A DNA stretch of 64,000 bases from Clostridia bacterium (GCA_017936765.1 JAGBEX010000014.1:434001-498000); one strand, 5' to 3'. Counted from the stretch's first letter, positions 52,571-61,070 are shown. Notes: generated from the letters alone by a model not told the origin. A program made the numbers and translations.

Positions 52571-53320
52571 ATGAAAAAACTCATTCTGCTTGTTGTTTGC
52601 CTGCTGCTTACTTCTTCCGCCCTGGCCGATCCGCTCCCCCTTGCGGACGGGCTTTCCGGTGTGGCCTGCTATCCCGAGGGCAGCACCGAGGCCGATGCGG
52701 CGTACATCTACCGCTATGCCTATCCCCTGGTGGCTGCTGAGGATGAAGTCAGCCTGATGATCAACGACTTCTATGCCTACATGGTGGACGATGCCCTGGG
52801 CTTTGCTGCGCCCATGGCGGCCGAGGAAGTCTCTGGCGGCATTCAGGCGCACACCACCATCACCAGCGAGGTCACCTGCAACAACGATGCGTATTTCTCC
52901 GTGAAGATCGTCAACGAGTCCTTCATGGGAGCAGCGGATTCCCATGTGATCAGCGGCCATGTGTTTGCCCGCCAGGGCGACAAGGCTGGCACCGTGGTGG
53001 CGCTGCCCTACCTGCTGGGCATCCTCTCTGCCGATGAGACCGACTCCTGGATGCTGGATCGCCAGACCGCCAAGGCCGATGACATGGTGCGCGGCCTGGT
53101 GTGGGACGTGATCCAGGACCAGTTGTCCGATGGTGCCGTGGAGTATTACGACGACCTGACCTACGAGATCTTCGAGGCCAACTTCTACCCGGAAGAGGAC
53201 TTCTATCTGGATGCCGACGGCAACCCCGTCTTCTTCCTGCAGGAAGGCACCGTTGCCCCCGTCTCCACCGGTGTTCTCTACTTCCCCTTCACCCTGGAAG
53301 AGCTGCTGGATGAGATCTAA
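52571..53320 (+). CDS. secreted DUF3298-like protein
   Basis: A 249-residue secreted protein with a signal peptide (1-19, ending ALA). The C-terminal half resembles DUF3298 (RsiV-type C-terminal) domains: a beta-rich segment (DSHVISGHVFARQGDKAGTVVALPYLLG), helices, and the ending FFLQEGTVAPVSTGVLYFPFTLEEL, which is the most recognisable part (a glutamine-aromatic strand followed by P-P-like loop). Function unknown; binding a ligand outside the cell is possible by analogy. GGAGG precedes the ATG; a strong terminator follows. Confidence 0.6.
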   Translation: MKKLILLVVCLLLTSSALADPLPLADGLSGVACYPEGSTEADAAYIYRYAYPLVAAEDEVSLMINDFYAYMVDDALGFAAPMAAEEVSGGIQAHTTITSEVTCNNDAYFSVKIVNESFMGAADSHVISGHVFARQGDKAGTVVALPYLLGILSADETDSWMLDRQTAKADDMVRGLVWDVIQDQLSDGAVEYYDDLTYEIFEANFYPEEDFYLDADGNPVFFLQEGTVAPVSTGVLYFPFTLEELLDEI

Positions 53321-53331
53321 CGCACACAAAA

Positions 53332-53357
53332 AAGGAGAGCAATCGCTCTCCTTTTTT
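53332..53357 (+). terminator. terminator of the DUF3298-like gene
   Basis: AAGGAGAGC / GCTCTCCTT arms (53332-53340 and 53345-53353) with TTTTTT. Its T-run abuts the stop of the convergent methyltransferase gene. Confidence 0.88.
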
Positions 53358-54148
53358 CATTGCTTTCTGAACACATCCAGCATATGGTGCGTCACGCCCA
53401 CCATGTCCGGCCTCTCGCAGATGAAGAAATGATACTGCATGTACATGTCAAACAGTTCATCGTCCATGGCGTCCACCTTGTCGCTGATGAACTCCGTGGC
53501 CATATCCGTACCGACGTAGTGCAACCGCTCCACGTCGAAGCCCTGCATCAGGCGGTCGATGTCCTCCCGACGGTAGAGCTGGAACAGCTCCTCCGGTGTG
53601 GAGGTCAGCTTGAAGGTCTCCGGGTCGGTCAGCTCCTTGTAGCGTTCCTGCTTCAGCATTCCCTTGCAGAAGCAGAAGCTGACCACCGTGGCATCGTTGT
53701 TGCAATAGGCCGCAAACACCACGCCACCCTTTTTCGTCACCCGGATGGCCTCCGCCAGCGCCTGCTTCTGCTCATCTTCCGTAAACAGGTGATACATCGG
53801 CCCCAGCAGCAGAGTGATATCATAGCTTTCATCAGCAAACCCGCTCAGATCCAGCGCATTTCCTTGCCGGATGGTGACCTGCTCGCCTCCCTGGGTGTTC
53901 TGCTGAAACACATCGATGTTGTGCTGGATCAGCTCCACCGCATCCACCTGGTAGCCCATCTGTGCCAGCGTGTGGCTGTAGCGCCCCGTGCCAGCGCCGA
54001 TCTCTATGATCCTTGCCCCGGGGAACAGATACTTCTCAATATACCGCATGGTGGTCAGATACTCCACCATCCCGTGGCGGCTGCGCAGGCGGCTGTCCTC
54101 GTCGCAATGGTTGGTGTAGAATTGTGTCAGGCATTCCAGCGTATTCAT
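53357..54148 (-). CDS. class I SAM-dependent methyltransferase
   Basis: A 263-residue methyltransferase of the Methyltransf_11/UbiE-like type. The SAM-binding motif I is IIEIGAGTGRYSHTLA (about 47-62), with VDAVELIQHNI (motif II acidic residue) and GNALDLSGF following, and LLLGPMYHLFTEDEQKQALAEAIRVTKKGG as motif III-IV. Substrate is unknown. The ATG at 54148 has GGAGG 6 bp upstream; the longer frame runs through the promoter. It is a single gene with its own consensus promoter. Confidence 0.87.
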   Translation of the reverse strand: MNTLECLTQFYTNHCDEDSRLRSRHGMVEYLTTMRYIEKYLFPGARIIEIGAGTGRYSHTLAQMGYQVDAVELIQHNIDVFQQNTQGGEQVTIRQGNALDLSGFADESYDITLLLGPMYHLFTEDEQKQALAEAIRVTKKGGVVFAAYCNNDATVVSFCFCKGMLKQERYKELTDPETFKLTSTPEELFQLYRREDIDRLMQGFDVERLHYVGTDMATEFISDKVDAMDDELFDMYMQYHFFICERPDMVGVTHHMLDVFRKQ

Positions 54149-54176
54149 GTTCCACCTCCGGCCGATTTGATGCCCT

Positions 54177-54205
54177 ATCATACCACAAAACACATACCGT
54201 GTCAA
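54177..54205 (-). promoter_or_regulatory. promoter of the methyltransferase gene
   Basis: Minus-strand perfect TTGACA (54200-54205), 17 bp spacer, TATGAT (54177-54182). Confidence 0.75.
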
Positions 54206-54255
54206 AAAACAGTATAAGTACAAGAAATACCCCTGGAAGCAAGGTGGTGCAAGGC

Positions 54256-54283
54256 TTGACATCCCTCCGAGGAACAGTATAAT
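54256..54283 (+). promoter_or_regulatory. promoter of ilvE
   Basis: Perfect TTGACA (54256-54261), 16 bp spacer, perfect TATAAT (54278-54283). The leader has a TGTCGA/TCGACA hairpin near 54318-54333 but no T-box or attenuator was recognised. Confidence 0.8.
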
Positions 54284-54355
54284 AGAAGAATACACGAAGA
54301 AAAAACCGTGTTCCCTGTCGAAGGATCGACAGAGACGAAGTGGAGGCGTTTACGA

Positions 54356-55423
54356 ATGCAGGAGATCAAAGTTACTCTTTCCACGGCTCTCAAGCAGAAG
54401 CCCCAGGATGAATCCCAGCTGGGCTTCGGCCGCATTTTCACCGACCATATGTTCCTCATGAATTACGAAAAGGGCAAGGGCTGGTATGACCCCCGCATTG
54501 TCCCCTATGCTGATTTCGCCATGGATCCCGCCAGCATGGTGCTGCACTATGGCCAGGCTATTTTCGAGGGTACCAAGGCCTATCGCCGTCCCGATGGCGA
54601 GATCCAGCTCTTCCGTCCCCAGGCCAACATGGCCCGCATGTCCTCCAGCGCCCAGCGTATGTGTATGCCCGCTCTGGACGAAGAGCTGGCGCTGGAAGGC
54701 CTGAAGAAGCTCATCGAGGTGGAAAAGGACTGGGTTCCCCATCAGGAAGGCACCAGCCTCTACATCCGTCCCACTATGATCGCCCTTGACGTTCAGCTGG
54801 GCGTCCATGCCTCCAACACCTACCTGTTCTTCATCATCCTCTCCCCCGTGGGCGCCTACTACAAGGAAGGCCTCAAGCCTGTGGGCATTTATGTCGAAGA
54901 CAGCTATGTCCGTGCTGTGCGCGGCGGCGTGGGCTTCACCAAATGCGCCGGCAACTATGCCGCCTCCATCCTGGCGGGCGAAGTGGCCGCCACCAAGGGC
55001 TATGCCCAGGTGCTGTGGCTGGACGGCGTGGAGCAGCGCTACATCGAAGAAGTGGGCGCCATGAACATGATGTTCGCCTATGGCACCAAGATCGTCACCC
55101 CCATGCTCAATGGCTCCATCCTGCCCGGCATCACCCGCAACAGCGTGCTGACCCTGGCCAACCAGCTGGGCTACGAGGTGGAGGAAAAGCGCATCGCCAT
55201 CGACGAGATCTTTGCTGACATCAAGTCCGGCAAGTGCACCGAGGCCTTCGGCACCGGCACCGCCGCGGTGATCTCTCCCGTGGGCGAACTCTGCTGGAAG
55301 GACGAGAAGCTCACCGTGGGCGATGGCAACATCGGCCCTGTTGCTCAGAAGCTCTACGATACCCTCACCGGTATCCAGTATGGCAAGCTGAACGACGAAA
55401 ACAACTGGATCGTAAAACTGTGA
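54356..55423 (+). CDS. ilvE: branched-chain amino acid aminotransferase
   Basis: A PLP enzyme of 355 residues that transaminates valine, leucine and isoleucine with 2-oxoglutarate. The class IV signature is clear: LHYGQAIFEGTKAY, LYIRPTMIALD, the catalytic Lys (about 196) in GVGFTKCAGNYAAS, VLWLDG and EAFGTGTAAVISPVGEL. The length is that of the larger BCAT subgroup. ATG at 54356 follows TGGAGG. Genes of the branched-chain biosynthetic pathway are not adjacent; it may lead an operon with the following unknown gene. Confidence 0.96.
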   Translation: MQEIKVTLSTALKQKPQDESQLGFGRIFTDHMFLMNYEKGKGWYDPRIVPYADFAMDPASMVLHYGQAIFEGTKAYRRPDGEIQLFRPQANMARMSSSAQRMCMPALDEELALEGLKKLIEVEKDWVPHQEGTSLYIRPTMIALDVQLGVHASNTYLFFIILSPVGAYYKEGLKPVGIYVEDSYVRAVRGGVGFTKCAGNYAASILAGEVAATKGYAQVLWLDGVEQRYIEEVGAMNMMFAYGTKIVTPMLNGSILPGITRNSVLTLANQLGYEVEEKRIAIDEIFADIKSGKCTEAFGTGTAAVISPVGELCWKDEKLTVGDGNIGPVAQKLYDTLTGIQYGKLNDENNWIVKL

Positions 55424-55457
55424 TAACCCGCTTACCCTGAGCGGGTGAGGAGGTTTC

Positions 55458-56501
55458 ATGCTACGGGAAACCAATGTGCAGACCCTGCATTGGGCTGACA
55501 AAACCATGAGCGTGCTGAAGGCGCGCCAGCTGGAGGCCTGCGAAGGCCGCCTGGCCGCCCTGCCCGCTTATGGCCTGTTCGACAGCTGCGACGCATCCAA
55601 TGTGGAAACCCTTTGGGCGTGCAGCTTTGCCGCCCAGGAGCAGCCCATCCCCAGCGCCCTGCACGAACCACGCAAGCTGCAAGCCCAGCTGCTCACCAGC
55701 CTCCCGGCCGAGGCGGCGCTGCTCTCCATGGAAGAGCATCACCTCATCGACAGGCTGCTGGCGCTGGGCGGCACCGCTGAACTGATGGACTGGGAAGAGA
55801 TCAGCGCTGCCGAGAGCCTGGTACGCCGCCTGTGGTGTATCGTGTCCCGGCAGGAGGATCGCATCTTTGTTCATCTTCCACCGGAATTGGTGGTGCCGCT
55901 GCAGCTCATACTCTCATCCAAGGCCCACGAGGAGATCCGCGACAAGCTCTTCCGCTACGATGCAACCATCCGCGGGCTGCTCTATATCGGCGGTCTGCTC
56001 CATGTGGCCGAACCTCTGCGCCACCTGATGGTGGACGTGCTGGAAGGCACCTATGCCGCCCAGCAGCACCTGGCGCTGCGCTACCTGCGCGCATCCTACG
56101 ACTATACCTACGATGCCCAGGGGCAGATGCTCCTTCTGCACCCCGGCCTGGCCGAGCCTGAGCGGCTGCTGGCCAAGCTTCCTCTGATGTCGGATCAGCA
56201 GCTCCAGCTGGACGAAACCACCATGCTGGGGGCCATGAGCGGCCTGCTGCCGGAGGAACGCCCCCTGTTTGAAACCATGTTTGGCCTGCTGCTGGGTGCC
56301 GTGCGTCCGGAGATCTCCACCGAGGAAGCCGTGGAAGACCTGCGTATGCTGGCCAAGCAGGGTGTCAGCCCGGAGGAAATGAACGACGTACTGGGAACCC
56401 TGCTCACCGTGCAGCCCACTCCCGCCATGCGGAGCGGCCTGCAGCAGCTGTATATGATGACGCCGCGCTGGGGAACCATGCGGTCAGGAATGGTGCAATA
56501 A
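55458..56501 (+). CDS. conserved-looking protein of unknown function
   Basis: A 347-residue soluble, acidic, helix-rich protein that I do not recognise. There is no signal peptide, membrane helix, cysteine cluster or nucleotide-binding motif. Leucine-rich helices dominate (LLYIGGLLHVAEPLRHLMVDVLEG; LPLMSDQQLQLDETTMLGAMSGLLPEERPLFETMFGLLL), suggesting an alpha-solenoid-like fold. GAGGAGG precedes the ATG. It sits between ilvE (34 bp before) and an RluA-type pseudouridine synthase (1 bp after), so it is translated from the same message. Confidence 0.75.
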   Translation: MLRETNVQTLHWADKTMSVLKARQLEACEGRLAALPAYGLFDSCDASNVETLWACSFAAQEQPIPSALHEPRKLQAQLLTSLPAEAALLSMEEHHLIDRLLALGGTAELMDWEEISAAESLVRRLWCIVSRQEDRIFVHLPPELVVPLQLILSSKAHEEIRDKLFRYDATIRGLLYIGGLLHVAEPLRHLMVDVLEGTYAAQQHLALRYLRASYDYTYDAQGQMLLLHPGLAEPERLLAKLPLMSDQQLQLDETTMLGAMSGLLPEERPLFETMFGLLLGAVRPEISTEEAVEDLRMLAKQGVSPEEMNDVLGTLLTVQPTPAMRSGLQQLYMMTPRWGTMRSGMVQ

Positions 56502-56502
56502 C

Positions 56503-57369
56503 ATGGCCTGCTACGAATGGAAAGTCACTCATGCGGCGGAGGGGCAGCGCGTTGATGCCTGCATCCGCCGCTTTTTGCCGGAGATCCCGCCCCATGTGCT
56601 GCGTGCAAGCTTCCAGCGCCGCGATGTAAAGCTGGAGGGTAAGCGCGTCAAGCCCGATGCCCGCGTCACCGAAGGTCAGCTGGTACAGGTCTACTGCATG
56701 GAGCCAGCCGCCCCGACCGTGGACGTGATCTACGAGGACGATGACGTGCTGCTCATCAACAAGCGGGCAGGCATCAGCGTGGAGCCGGACGATAAGGGCG
56801 GTGCATCCCTGACGGAGCTGGCGCATAAGCATCTTTTGGCAAAGGATGCCGCAGCCCTGCCTCCCCGCCCCTGCCACCGGCTGGACAACCAAACCTGCGG
56901 CCTGATCGTCTTCGCCAAGAACGACCAGGCAGAGGCGATCCTTTTGCAAGCCTTCAAGGAGCGCAGCATGGATAAGCGCTACATCTGCCTCGTTCGCGGC
57001 ATGATGAAGCCCCCTGCCGCCACCTGCAAAGCCTTCTTGCTCAAGGATGCCGAGGCGGCCCGCGTCACCATCCTGGATCACCCCGCCCCTGGCGCCCGCT
57101 CCATCGCCACCGCTTATGAGACGCTGGAGGCAGGCCCCATCAGCCGATTGCGGGTACATCTGCTCACCGGGCGCACCCATCAAATTCGCGCCCACCTGGC
57201 TGCCCTGGGGCATCCCCTCTTAGGCGATGACGTCTATGGCGACCGCGCCTTCAACCGCGCCAACCACGCCCGTCGGCTGATGCTCTGCGCCGCCTCCCTC
57301 ACCCTGGAGACCGGCGGCCAGCTCCCCCAGCTGGACGGCAAGACCTTCACCGTCGATTGTCCTTTTTAA
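56503..57369 (+). CDS. RluA family pseudouridine synthase
   Basis: Converts uridine to pseudouridine in rRNA or tRNA. The 288-residue protein has an S4-like RNA-binding N-terminal domain (1-65; RVDACIRRFLPEIPPHVLRAS) and the catalytic domain with HRLDNQTCGLIVFAKN (catalytic Asp about 128) and LTGRTHQIRAHLAALGHPLLGDDVYG. The HRLD variant and length are normal for the RluC/RluD-like group. Target site unknown. It starts 1 bp after the preceding stop. Confidence 0.93.
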   Translation: MACYEWKVTHAAEGQRVDACIRRFLPEIPPHVLRASFQRRDVKLEGKRVKPDARVTEGQLVQVYCMEPAAPTVDVIYEDDDVLLINKRAGISVEPDDKGGASLTELAHKHLLAKDAAALPPRPCHRLDNQTCGLIVFAKNDQAEAILLQAFKERSMDKRYICLVRGMMKPPAATCKAFLLKDAEAARVTILDHPAPGARSIATAYETLEAGPISRLRVHLLTGRTHQIRAHLAALGHPLLGDDVYGDRAFNRANHARRLMLCAASLTLETGGQLPQLDGKTFTVDCPF

Positions 57370-57381
57370 CACGAGGTATTT

Positions 57382-58245
57382 ATGGAAAAAATCAGCCTCA
57401 TTGCCATGGATATGGATGGCACCCTGCTGCTGGACGGCGGCAAGGGCATTCCCCAGGAGAATGTGGATGCCCTTCGCGCAGCCCATGCTGCCGGCATTCG
57501 TCTGGCGCTCTGCTCCGGCCGCATTGCCGACGATATGGGCTTTTATGCCCTGGACATGGGCATCCCCATGCACATCCTGGCACTCAATGGTACCTGCACG
57601 CTGGATCGTCCCCTGGGCAACATTATCCGCAGCAATTATATCGATGCTGCCGCTGCCAAGGGCATCTTTGACCTTCTGCAGGAATACCCCCTGGAATACG
57701 GCCTCTTCGGTGATCATGAGCTGATCATCAGCCCCAACGGCATGACGGAGAAGGAGCTGCTGATCATCTTCGGCGGCAACATTCTGCGCCAGGGCGCCCG
57801 CACCTGCATCCGCTACGGCGGCGAAGGCGCTGATGAACTTCTCCGGCGCGGGCTGAACAAGTTCATGATCTTCGCCAACGATGCCGCTCCCCTGCTGGAC
57901 TTCCAGCGCCGCCTGGAAAAGGAATACCCCCAGGTGGACGTGTCCTCCAGCTGGGTCAACAACCTGGAGATCAACGCCCGCGGAGCCAACAAGGGCATGG
58001 CGCTCACCGCTCTGGCCAATGAGCTGGGCATCCCCATGGCCGAGGTGATGGCCATTGGCGATAACGACAACGACATTCCCATGCTGCGCGCTGCCGGTGT
58101 GGGTGTTGCCATGGGCAATGCCAGCGCCAATGCCATGGCCGCTGCAGACTATACCACCCTGCCCAATCACCAGTGCGGCGTGGCTGCGGCCATCCGTTCC
58201 ATCGCCCTGGGCGAAAGCATTTCTGGTGTAAGGAGGTTGTCATGA
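57382..58245 (+). CDS. Cof-type HAD family phosphatase
   Basis: A 287-residue HAD phosphatase. Motif I is IAMDMDGTLLLDGG (Asp about 9 and 11), motif II is ALCSGRIADDMG, then NKGMALTALANELGIPMAEVMAIGDNDNDIPML gives motifs III and IV. Between them is a C2 cap. Substrate is probably a sugar phosphate or related metabolite. It follows the pseudouridine synthase by 12 bp and overlaps the acyltransferase gene by 4 bp. Confidence 0.88.
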   Translation: MEKISLIAMDMDGTLLLDGGKGIPQENVDALRAAHAAGIRLALCSGRIADDMGFYALDMGIPMHILALNGTCTLDRPLGNIIRSNYIDAAAAKGIFDLLQEYPLEYGLFGDHELIISPNGMTEKELLIIFGGNILRQGARTCIRYGGEGADELLRRGLNKFMIFANDAAPLLDFQRRLEKEYPQVDVSSSWVNNLEINARGANKGMALTALANELGIPMAEVMAIGDNDNDIPMLRAAGVGVAMGNASANAMAAADYTTLPNHQCGVAAAIRSIALGESISGVRRLS

Positions 58246-58913
58246 GCAAACTTCGTTCCACTCTGCACGAAGCCTTCGGCTGCGTGTTTCGCCCTGTGCT
58301 GAAGTTCCTATGCCTCATCGCCTTCCGTCCCAAGCGCACCTACATTTCGGAAAAGGCAAAGCAGGAAGCCTTCAAGGAGCCGATGATCTTCATCAGCAAC
58401 CATGTTCACGGCATGGACGGCGCTGTGCTGCAATCCCTGATGCCCTTCAGCAAGGTGTACTCCATCACCGCCAAGGATCTCATCGAGCGCACCAAGCTCT
58501 ATGGCTGGTTCCTCAGCCACCTGCGCACCATCCCCGTGGATCGCGAGAACGCCTCCCTCAGCTGGCTTCGCGAAGGCCGCAAAAAGCTGCGCGAGGGCGC
58601 CCACATCTATATGTGTCCCGAGGGCCGCTGCAACCGCGCCCGCATCGTGCTGCCCTTCAAGCCTGGCTTTGTCACCCTGGCCGCCGCTTCCGGCGTGAAG
58701 GTGCTGCCCATCTACCTCAACGGCGAGTACAACTATTTCTTCGGCAAGCGCTTCCGCTACATCATCGGCGAACCCGTCACCATGACACCGCCGCCCGAAG
58801 GCCTTGCCGAGGCCGAAATGACCCGCCAGGCCGACATGATGCGCGACAAGATCCTGGAACTGGAGCTGGCGCTGAACGGCTCTGTGCGCACCGGTAACCT
58901 CATCATTGAATAA
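58242..58913 (+). CDS. PlsC-type 1-acylglycerol-3-phosphate acyltransferase
   Basis: Adds the second acyl chain to lysophosphatidic acid at the membrane. The 223-residue protein has the H(X)4D motif SNHVHGMD (His54, Asp59), then FLSHLRTIPVDRENA, and the CPEGRCNR motif corresponding to the family's FPEGTRS, and VKVLPIYLNGEYNYFFGKR. A short hydrophobic segment is near the N-terminus. ATG at 58242 follows AGGAGG and overlaps the stop of the HAD gene (ATGA). It ends with a terminator. Confidence 0.85.
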   Translation: MSKLRSTLHEAFGCVFRPVLKFLCLIAFRPKRTYISEKAKQEAFKEPMIFISNHVHGMDGAVLQSLMPFSKVYSITAKDLIERTKLYGWFLSHLRTIPVDRENASLSWLREGRKKLREGAHIYMCPEGRCNRARIVLPFKPGFVTLAAASGVKVLPIYLNGEYNYFFGKRFRYIIGEPVTMTPPPEGLAEAEMTRQADMMRDKILELELALNGSVRTGNLIIE

Positions 58914-58926
58914 CAAGCACGCAAAA

Positions 58927-58957
58927 GGCGCGACCGCATTGGCCGCGCCCATTTTTT
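58927..58957. terminator. terminator between the acyltransferase and GNAT genes
   Basis: GGCGCG / CGCGCC arms (58927-58932 and 58944-58949) followed by TTTTTT on the plus strand; it serves two convergent genes. Confidence 0.75.
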
Positions 58958-59903
58958 ATGGAACACAATCCACCCGCCGCACCAGGCTGGCGGTGTATGG
59001 CGTAAAGTATTTCTCCCAAAAGCCTGCTGCTGTGGGGTTCATGGTCTCGTAATCCACACCCAGGCGGCGTACGCCCTCGGCTTGCAGCGTTTGCAGCACA
59101 TGATCCAGCAGCAGCTTGCTCACACCGGTGCCGCGCCATTCAGGCACGCAATAGGCACCGCAGATATTCCGCATCTTCTGCCCTTCCGTCAGGAAGTTCT
59201 CCCCTTCGTCCGTCACCTCAATGAAGGCGATCACCTGCCCCGCCGCCATGGCCGCAAACAGCCGGGAGTCCCGGTGCTTCACCGCCTCCAGCCAGGCATG
59301 ACGGCCTTCATCCGTCCTTGCCATGAAGCATGGACTCTGGCACAGATGCACGTCCAGTCCCCGGCGCAGCTCCCGCACCATTTCAGCGCTGCCTGCCGGA
59401 AGCTCGCAGCAGCTTACGCCCGGCACAGGCGCAGCATCGATCGTGTCCACCGGGCGAATGGCGTCCGCGCACCGCTGACCAAAACCATAGCGGAACAGCG
59501 CAACCTTGGCCAGCGCGTCATGCTCATACACAGCAATGGCATGATACGCCGCACCCGCCTGCACCCACTTCGCTGCCGCCGCCTGATACATCCGCTGCCA
59601 GGTTTTCGGCGGAGCCTCCGCCGCCACGCCATGCGCATGGATGGGTGAAAACACCCCAACAAACTGCTCTTCAAAGCAAGTACCCCATGTGCCAAACATA
59701 CCCTTAAACGGCCCATAGGCGCACAAATAGCCCACCAGCTGCCCGTTCACGGCAGCCACACCCAGGCCATTGGCCAGGCTATGCAGCTCCGGCAATGGCA
59801 GCTTCTGCAAGGCGCACACCGCTGCGCATTCATCGTTCAGTTGTTTTTCTGCAAGGCAAACCGCCTCTGCCGCGTGGCAGAGTTCAAACGTGACAATATC
59901 CAA
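58956..59903 (-). CDS. GNAT family N-acetyltransferase (two-domain)
   Basis: A 315-residue acetyltransferase, long enough for two GNAT-like domains. The C-terminal domain is clear: RNICGAYCVPEWRGTGVSKLLLDHVL is the acetyl-CoA-binding loop and RRLGVDYETMNPTAAGFWEKYF follows. The N-terminal half (PLPELHSLANGLGVAAVNGQLVGYLCAYGPFK) looks like a degenerate copy. The likely start is the TTG at 59903, 8 bp after GGAGG; the TTG at 59918 overlaps that site. A 16-codon leader and mutually exclusive RNA pairings upstream suggest translational control. Substrate unknown. Confidence 0.8.
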   Translation of the reverse strand: MDIVTFELCHAAEAVCLAEKQLNDECAAVCALQKLPLPELHSLANGLGVAAVNGQLVGYLCAYGPFKGMFGTWGTCFEEQFVGVFSPIHAHGVAAEAPPKTWQRMYQAAAAKWVQAGAAYHAIAVYEHDALAKVALFRYGFGQRCADAIRPVDTIDAAPVPGVSCCELPAGSAEMVRELRRGLDVHLCQSPCFMARTDEGRHAWLEAVKHRDSRLFAAMAAGQVIAFIEVTDEGENFLTEGQKMRNICGAYCVPEWRGTGVSKLLLDHVLQTLQAEGVRRLGVDYETMNPTAAGFWEKYFTPYTASLVRRVDCVP

Positions 59904-59910
59904 TTCTTTT

Positions 59911-59955
59911 TCCTCCAAATCTTTTTCGGAGGATTTATTTCATGTGTCTCCTCCT
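59911..59955 (-). promoter_or_regulatory. possible ribosome-binding-site sequestering hairpin (attenuator)
   Basis: In the minus-strand RNA, UCCUCC (59933-59928) can pair either with GGAGGA at the GNAT ribosome binding site (59916-59911), hiding it, or with AGGAGGA in the leader ORF (about 59955-59948), freeing it. Two exclusive pairings next to a translated leader are the layout of translational attenuators. Confidence 0.45.
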
Positions 59956-59985
59956 GTAACACATTTTCAAACAATCACGCCGCAT
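59935..59985 (-). CDS. possible 16-residue leader peptide of the GNAT gene
   Basis: ATG at 59985 with GAGGAGG 8 bp upstream encodes MRRDCLKMCYRRRHMK, ending 31 bp before the TTG start of the acetyltransferase. It is short, basic and contains the AGGAGGA sequence that can pair with the UCCUCC anti-site. Ribosome stalling on it could expose the downstream ribosome binding site. No similarity to known leader peptides is claimed. Confidence 0.4.
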   Translation of the reverse strand: MRRDCLKMCYRRRHMK

Positions 59986-60047
59986 GGCGATCGCCTCCTC
60001 TCATCAAATCTGCCACCATTTTATCACACTCAACCGCAATGCACAAG

Positions 60048-60067
60048 AAAAAACAGCCCGCAGGCTG
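60048..60067 (-). terminator. terminator of the LytTR-DUF3021 operon
   Basis: Minus-strand CAGCC / GGCTG hairpin (60054-60058 and 60063-60067) with a run of Ts (plus-strand A's 60048-60053), just after the DUF3021 stop. Confidence 0.75.
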
Positions 60068-60075
60068 CTTTTCCG

Positions 60076-60498
60076 TTACTGTGCCGTCAGCTTTTCATTC
60101 AGCTTCTGCGTCTGCCGCTTAATGACCTGATAGATCACCAGCCAGATCAGCGCATAGCCCGCCGCAAAGATCACTGTGAACGTCAGGATAGGCACCATCT
60201 GATTCTGCAGCCAGCCGTTCATCAGGTACACCAGCAGATAGTCCAGATACAGCATACCAGCCTGGATCAGCGCCGCCATGGACAGGGGCAGCTGCTCCAC
60301 CTGATAGATCGCCGTGATGCCACCCGCAACAAAGGCCAGCACCGTGGAGGAAAGGATGCCCAGGCACACCTCATGCACCGTCATGGTTTCCATCACGCCA
60401 TTGGCACCAAGGCTCGCAAAAATGATGGCAATGACCACCGGGCCGCCCCAGGCAGCCATCAAGCCGCGCTTCACGAATTCTGCTGCAAACTTTCTCAT
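60076..60498 (-). CDS. DUF3021 family membrane protein
   Basis: A 140-residue protein with four transmembrane helices and a basic C-terminus. FVKRGLMAAWGGPVVIAIIFASLG and the spacing of helices are the DUF3021 pattern. DUF3021 proteins nearly always follow a LytTR regulator gene, as here (4 bp overlap), and are thought to act as its membrane partner, possibly an inhibitor. Unlike many loci of this kind, no ABC transporter follows. Confidence 0.85.
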   Translation of the reverse strand: MRKFAAEFVKRGLMAAWGGPVVIAIIFASLGANGVMETMTVHEVCLGILSSTVLAFVAGGITAIYQVEQLPLSMAALIQAGMLYLDYLLVYLMNGWLQNQMVPILTFTVIFAAGYALIWLVIYQVIKRQTQKLNEKLTAQ

Positions 60499-60938
60499 CG
60501 TTCCTCAAGCCTCCTTTTGATTTGCGCAAAGCATCTTCTGGACACGTACTCTCTGCGTCCGCAGCGGAACACCGCATCCACCGCGCCGCTAAAACTGGCG
60601 CTGAACCGCACCAGGTGCTTTTCGTTAGCCAGCGCTGATTTATTGATGCGGATGAAGCACTCCGGCAGCATTTCCTCCAGCTCGTAGAGGCGCTGCTTCA
60701 GCCGGAACATCTCCCCCGCGCCATCCACCGCGTAGGTCTTGCCGTCCTCCACCAGAATACACTCGATCTCCGCGAATTTCAGCATCCGCATATCATCCTC
60801 GGTATATCCGGGCAGCTGATCCTCCCCTGCATACCCCAGCACCAGTTCCTCGATCTGATCAGTCAGCTCACTCCGGCGGTGGACTGTGGCCACCACCTCC
60901 TCCGGCTTTTCGCCGTCGATCACCAGACTGAATTTCAT
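60495..60938 (-). CDS. LytTR family DNA-binding regulator
   Basis: A 147-residue transcription factor without a receiver domain. The N-terminal part (1-45) is variable; the LytTR domain (about 48-146) has IECILVEDGKTYAVDGAG, FRLKQRLYELEEMLPECFIRINKSALAN and a basic end RREYVSRRCFAQIKRRL. ATG at 60938 follows AAAGGAGG; an ATG three codons earlier is too close. Paired with DUF3021. Its targets probably include its own promoter, but no repeated binding site was identified. Confidence 0.87.
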   Translation of the reverse strand: MKFSLVIDGEKPEEVVATVHRRSELTDQIEELVLGYAGEDQLPGYTEDDMRMLKFAEIECILVEDGKTYAVDGAGEMFRLKQRLYELEEMLPECFIRINKSALANEKHLVRFSASFSGAVDAVFRCGRREYVSRRCFAQIKRRLEER

Positions 60939-60969
60939 TCCCGGCACCTCCTTTGTTCCTTACAAGTGC

Positions 60970-60998
60970 ATCATATCACATTTCTCTGCGCTTGTCAC
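60970..60998 (-). promoter_or_regulatory. promoter of the LytTR-DUF3021 operon
   Basis: Minus-strand GTGACA (60993-60998), 17 bp spacer, TATGAT (60970-60975). Confidence 0.6.
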
Positions 60999-61046
60999 AG
61001 GATTACGGCGAACGGTTGGTTATCTCACTCAAACGGTATAGCAAAG

Positions 61047-61070
61047 CAGCGGCTCCACACAGAGCCGCTG
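61047..61070 (-). terminator. probable terminator of the multi-SH3 surface gene
   Basis: CAGCGGCTC / GAGCCGCTG arms (61047-61055 and 61062-61070), 17 bp past the stop. The T-run on the minus strand (CTTTGCT) is weak. Confidence 0.55.

Noticed and set aside
54284..54355. T-box or amino acid attenuator upstream of ilvE
   Set aside because: The leader is only about 70 nt, with one small hairpin and no T-box motif or terminator.
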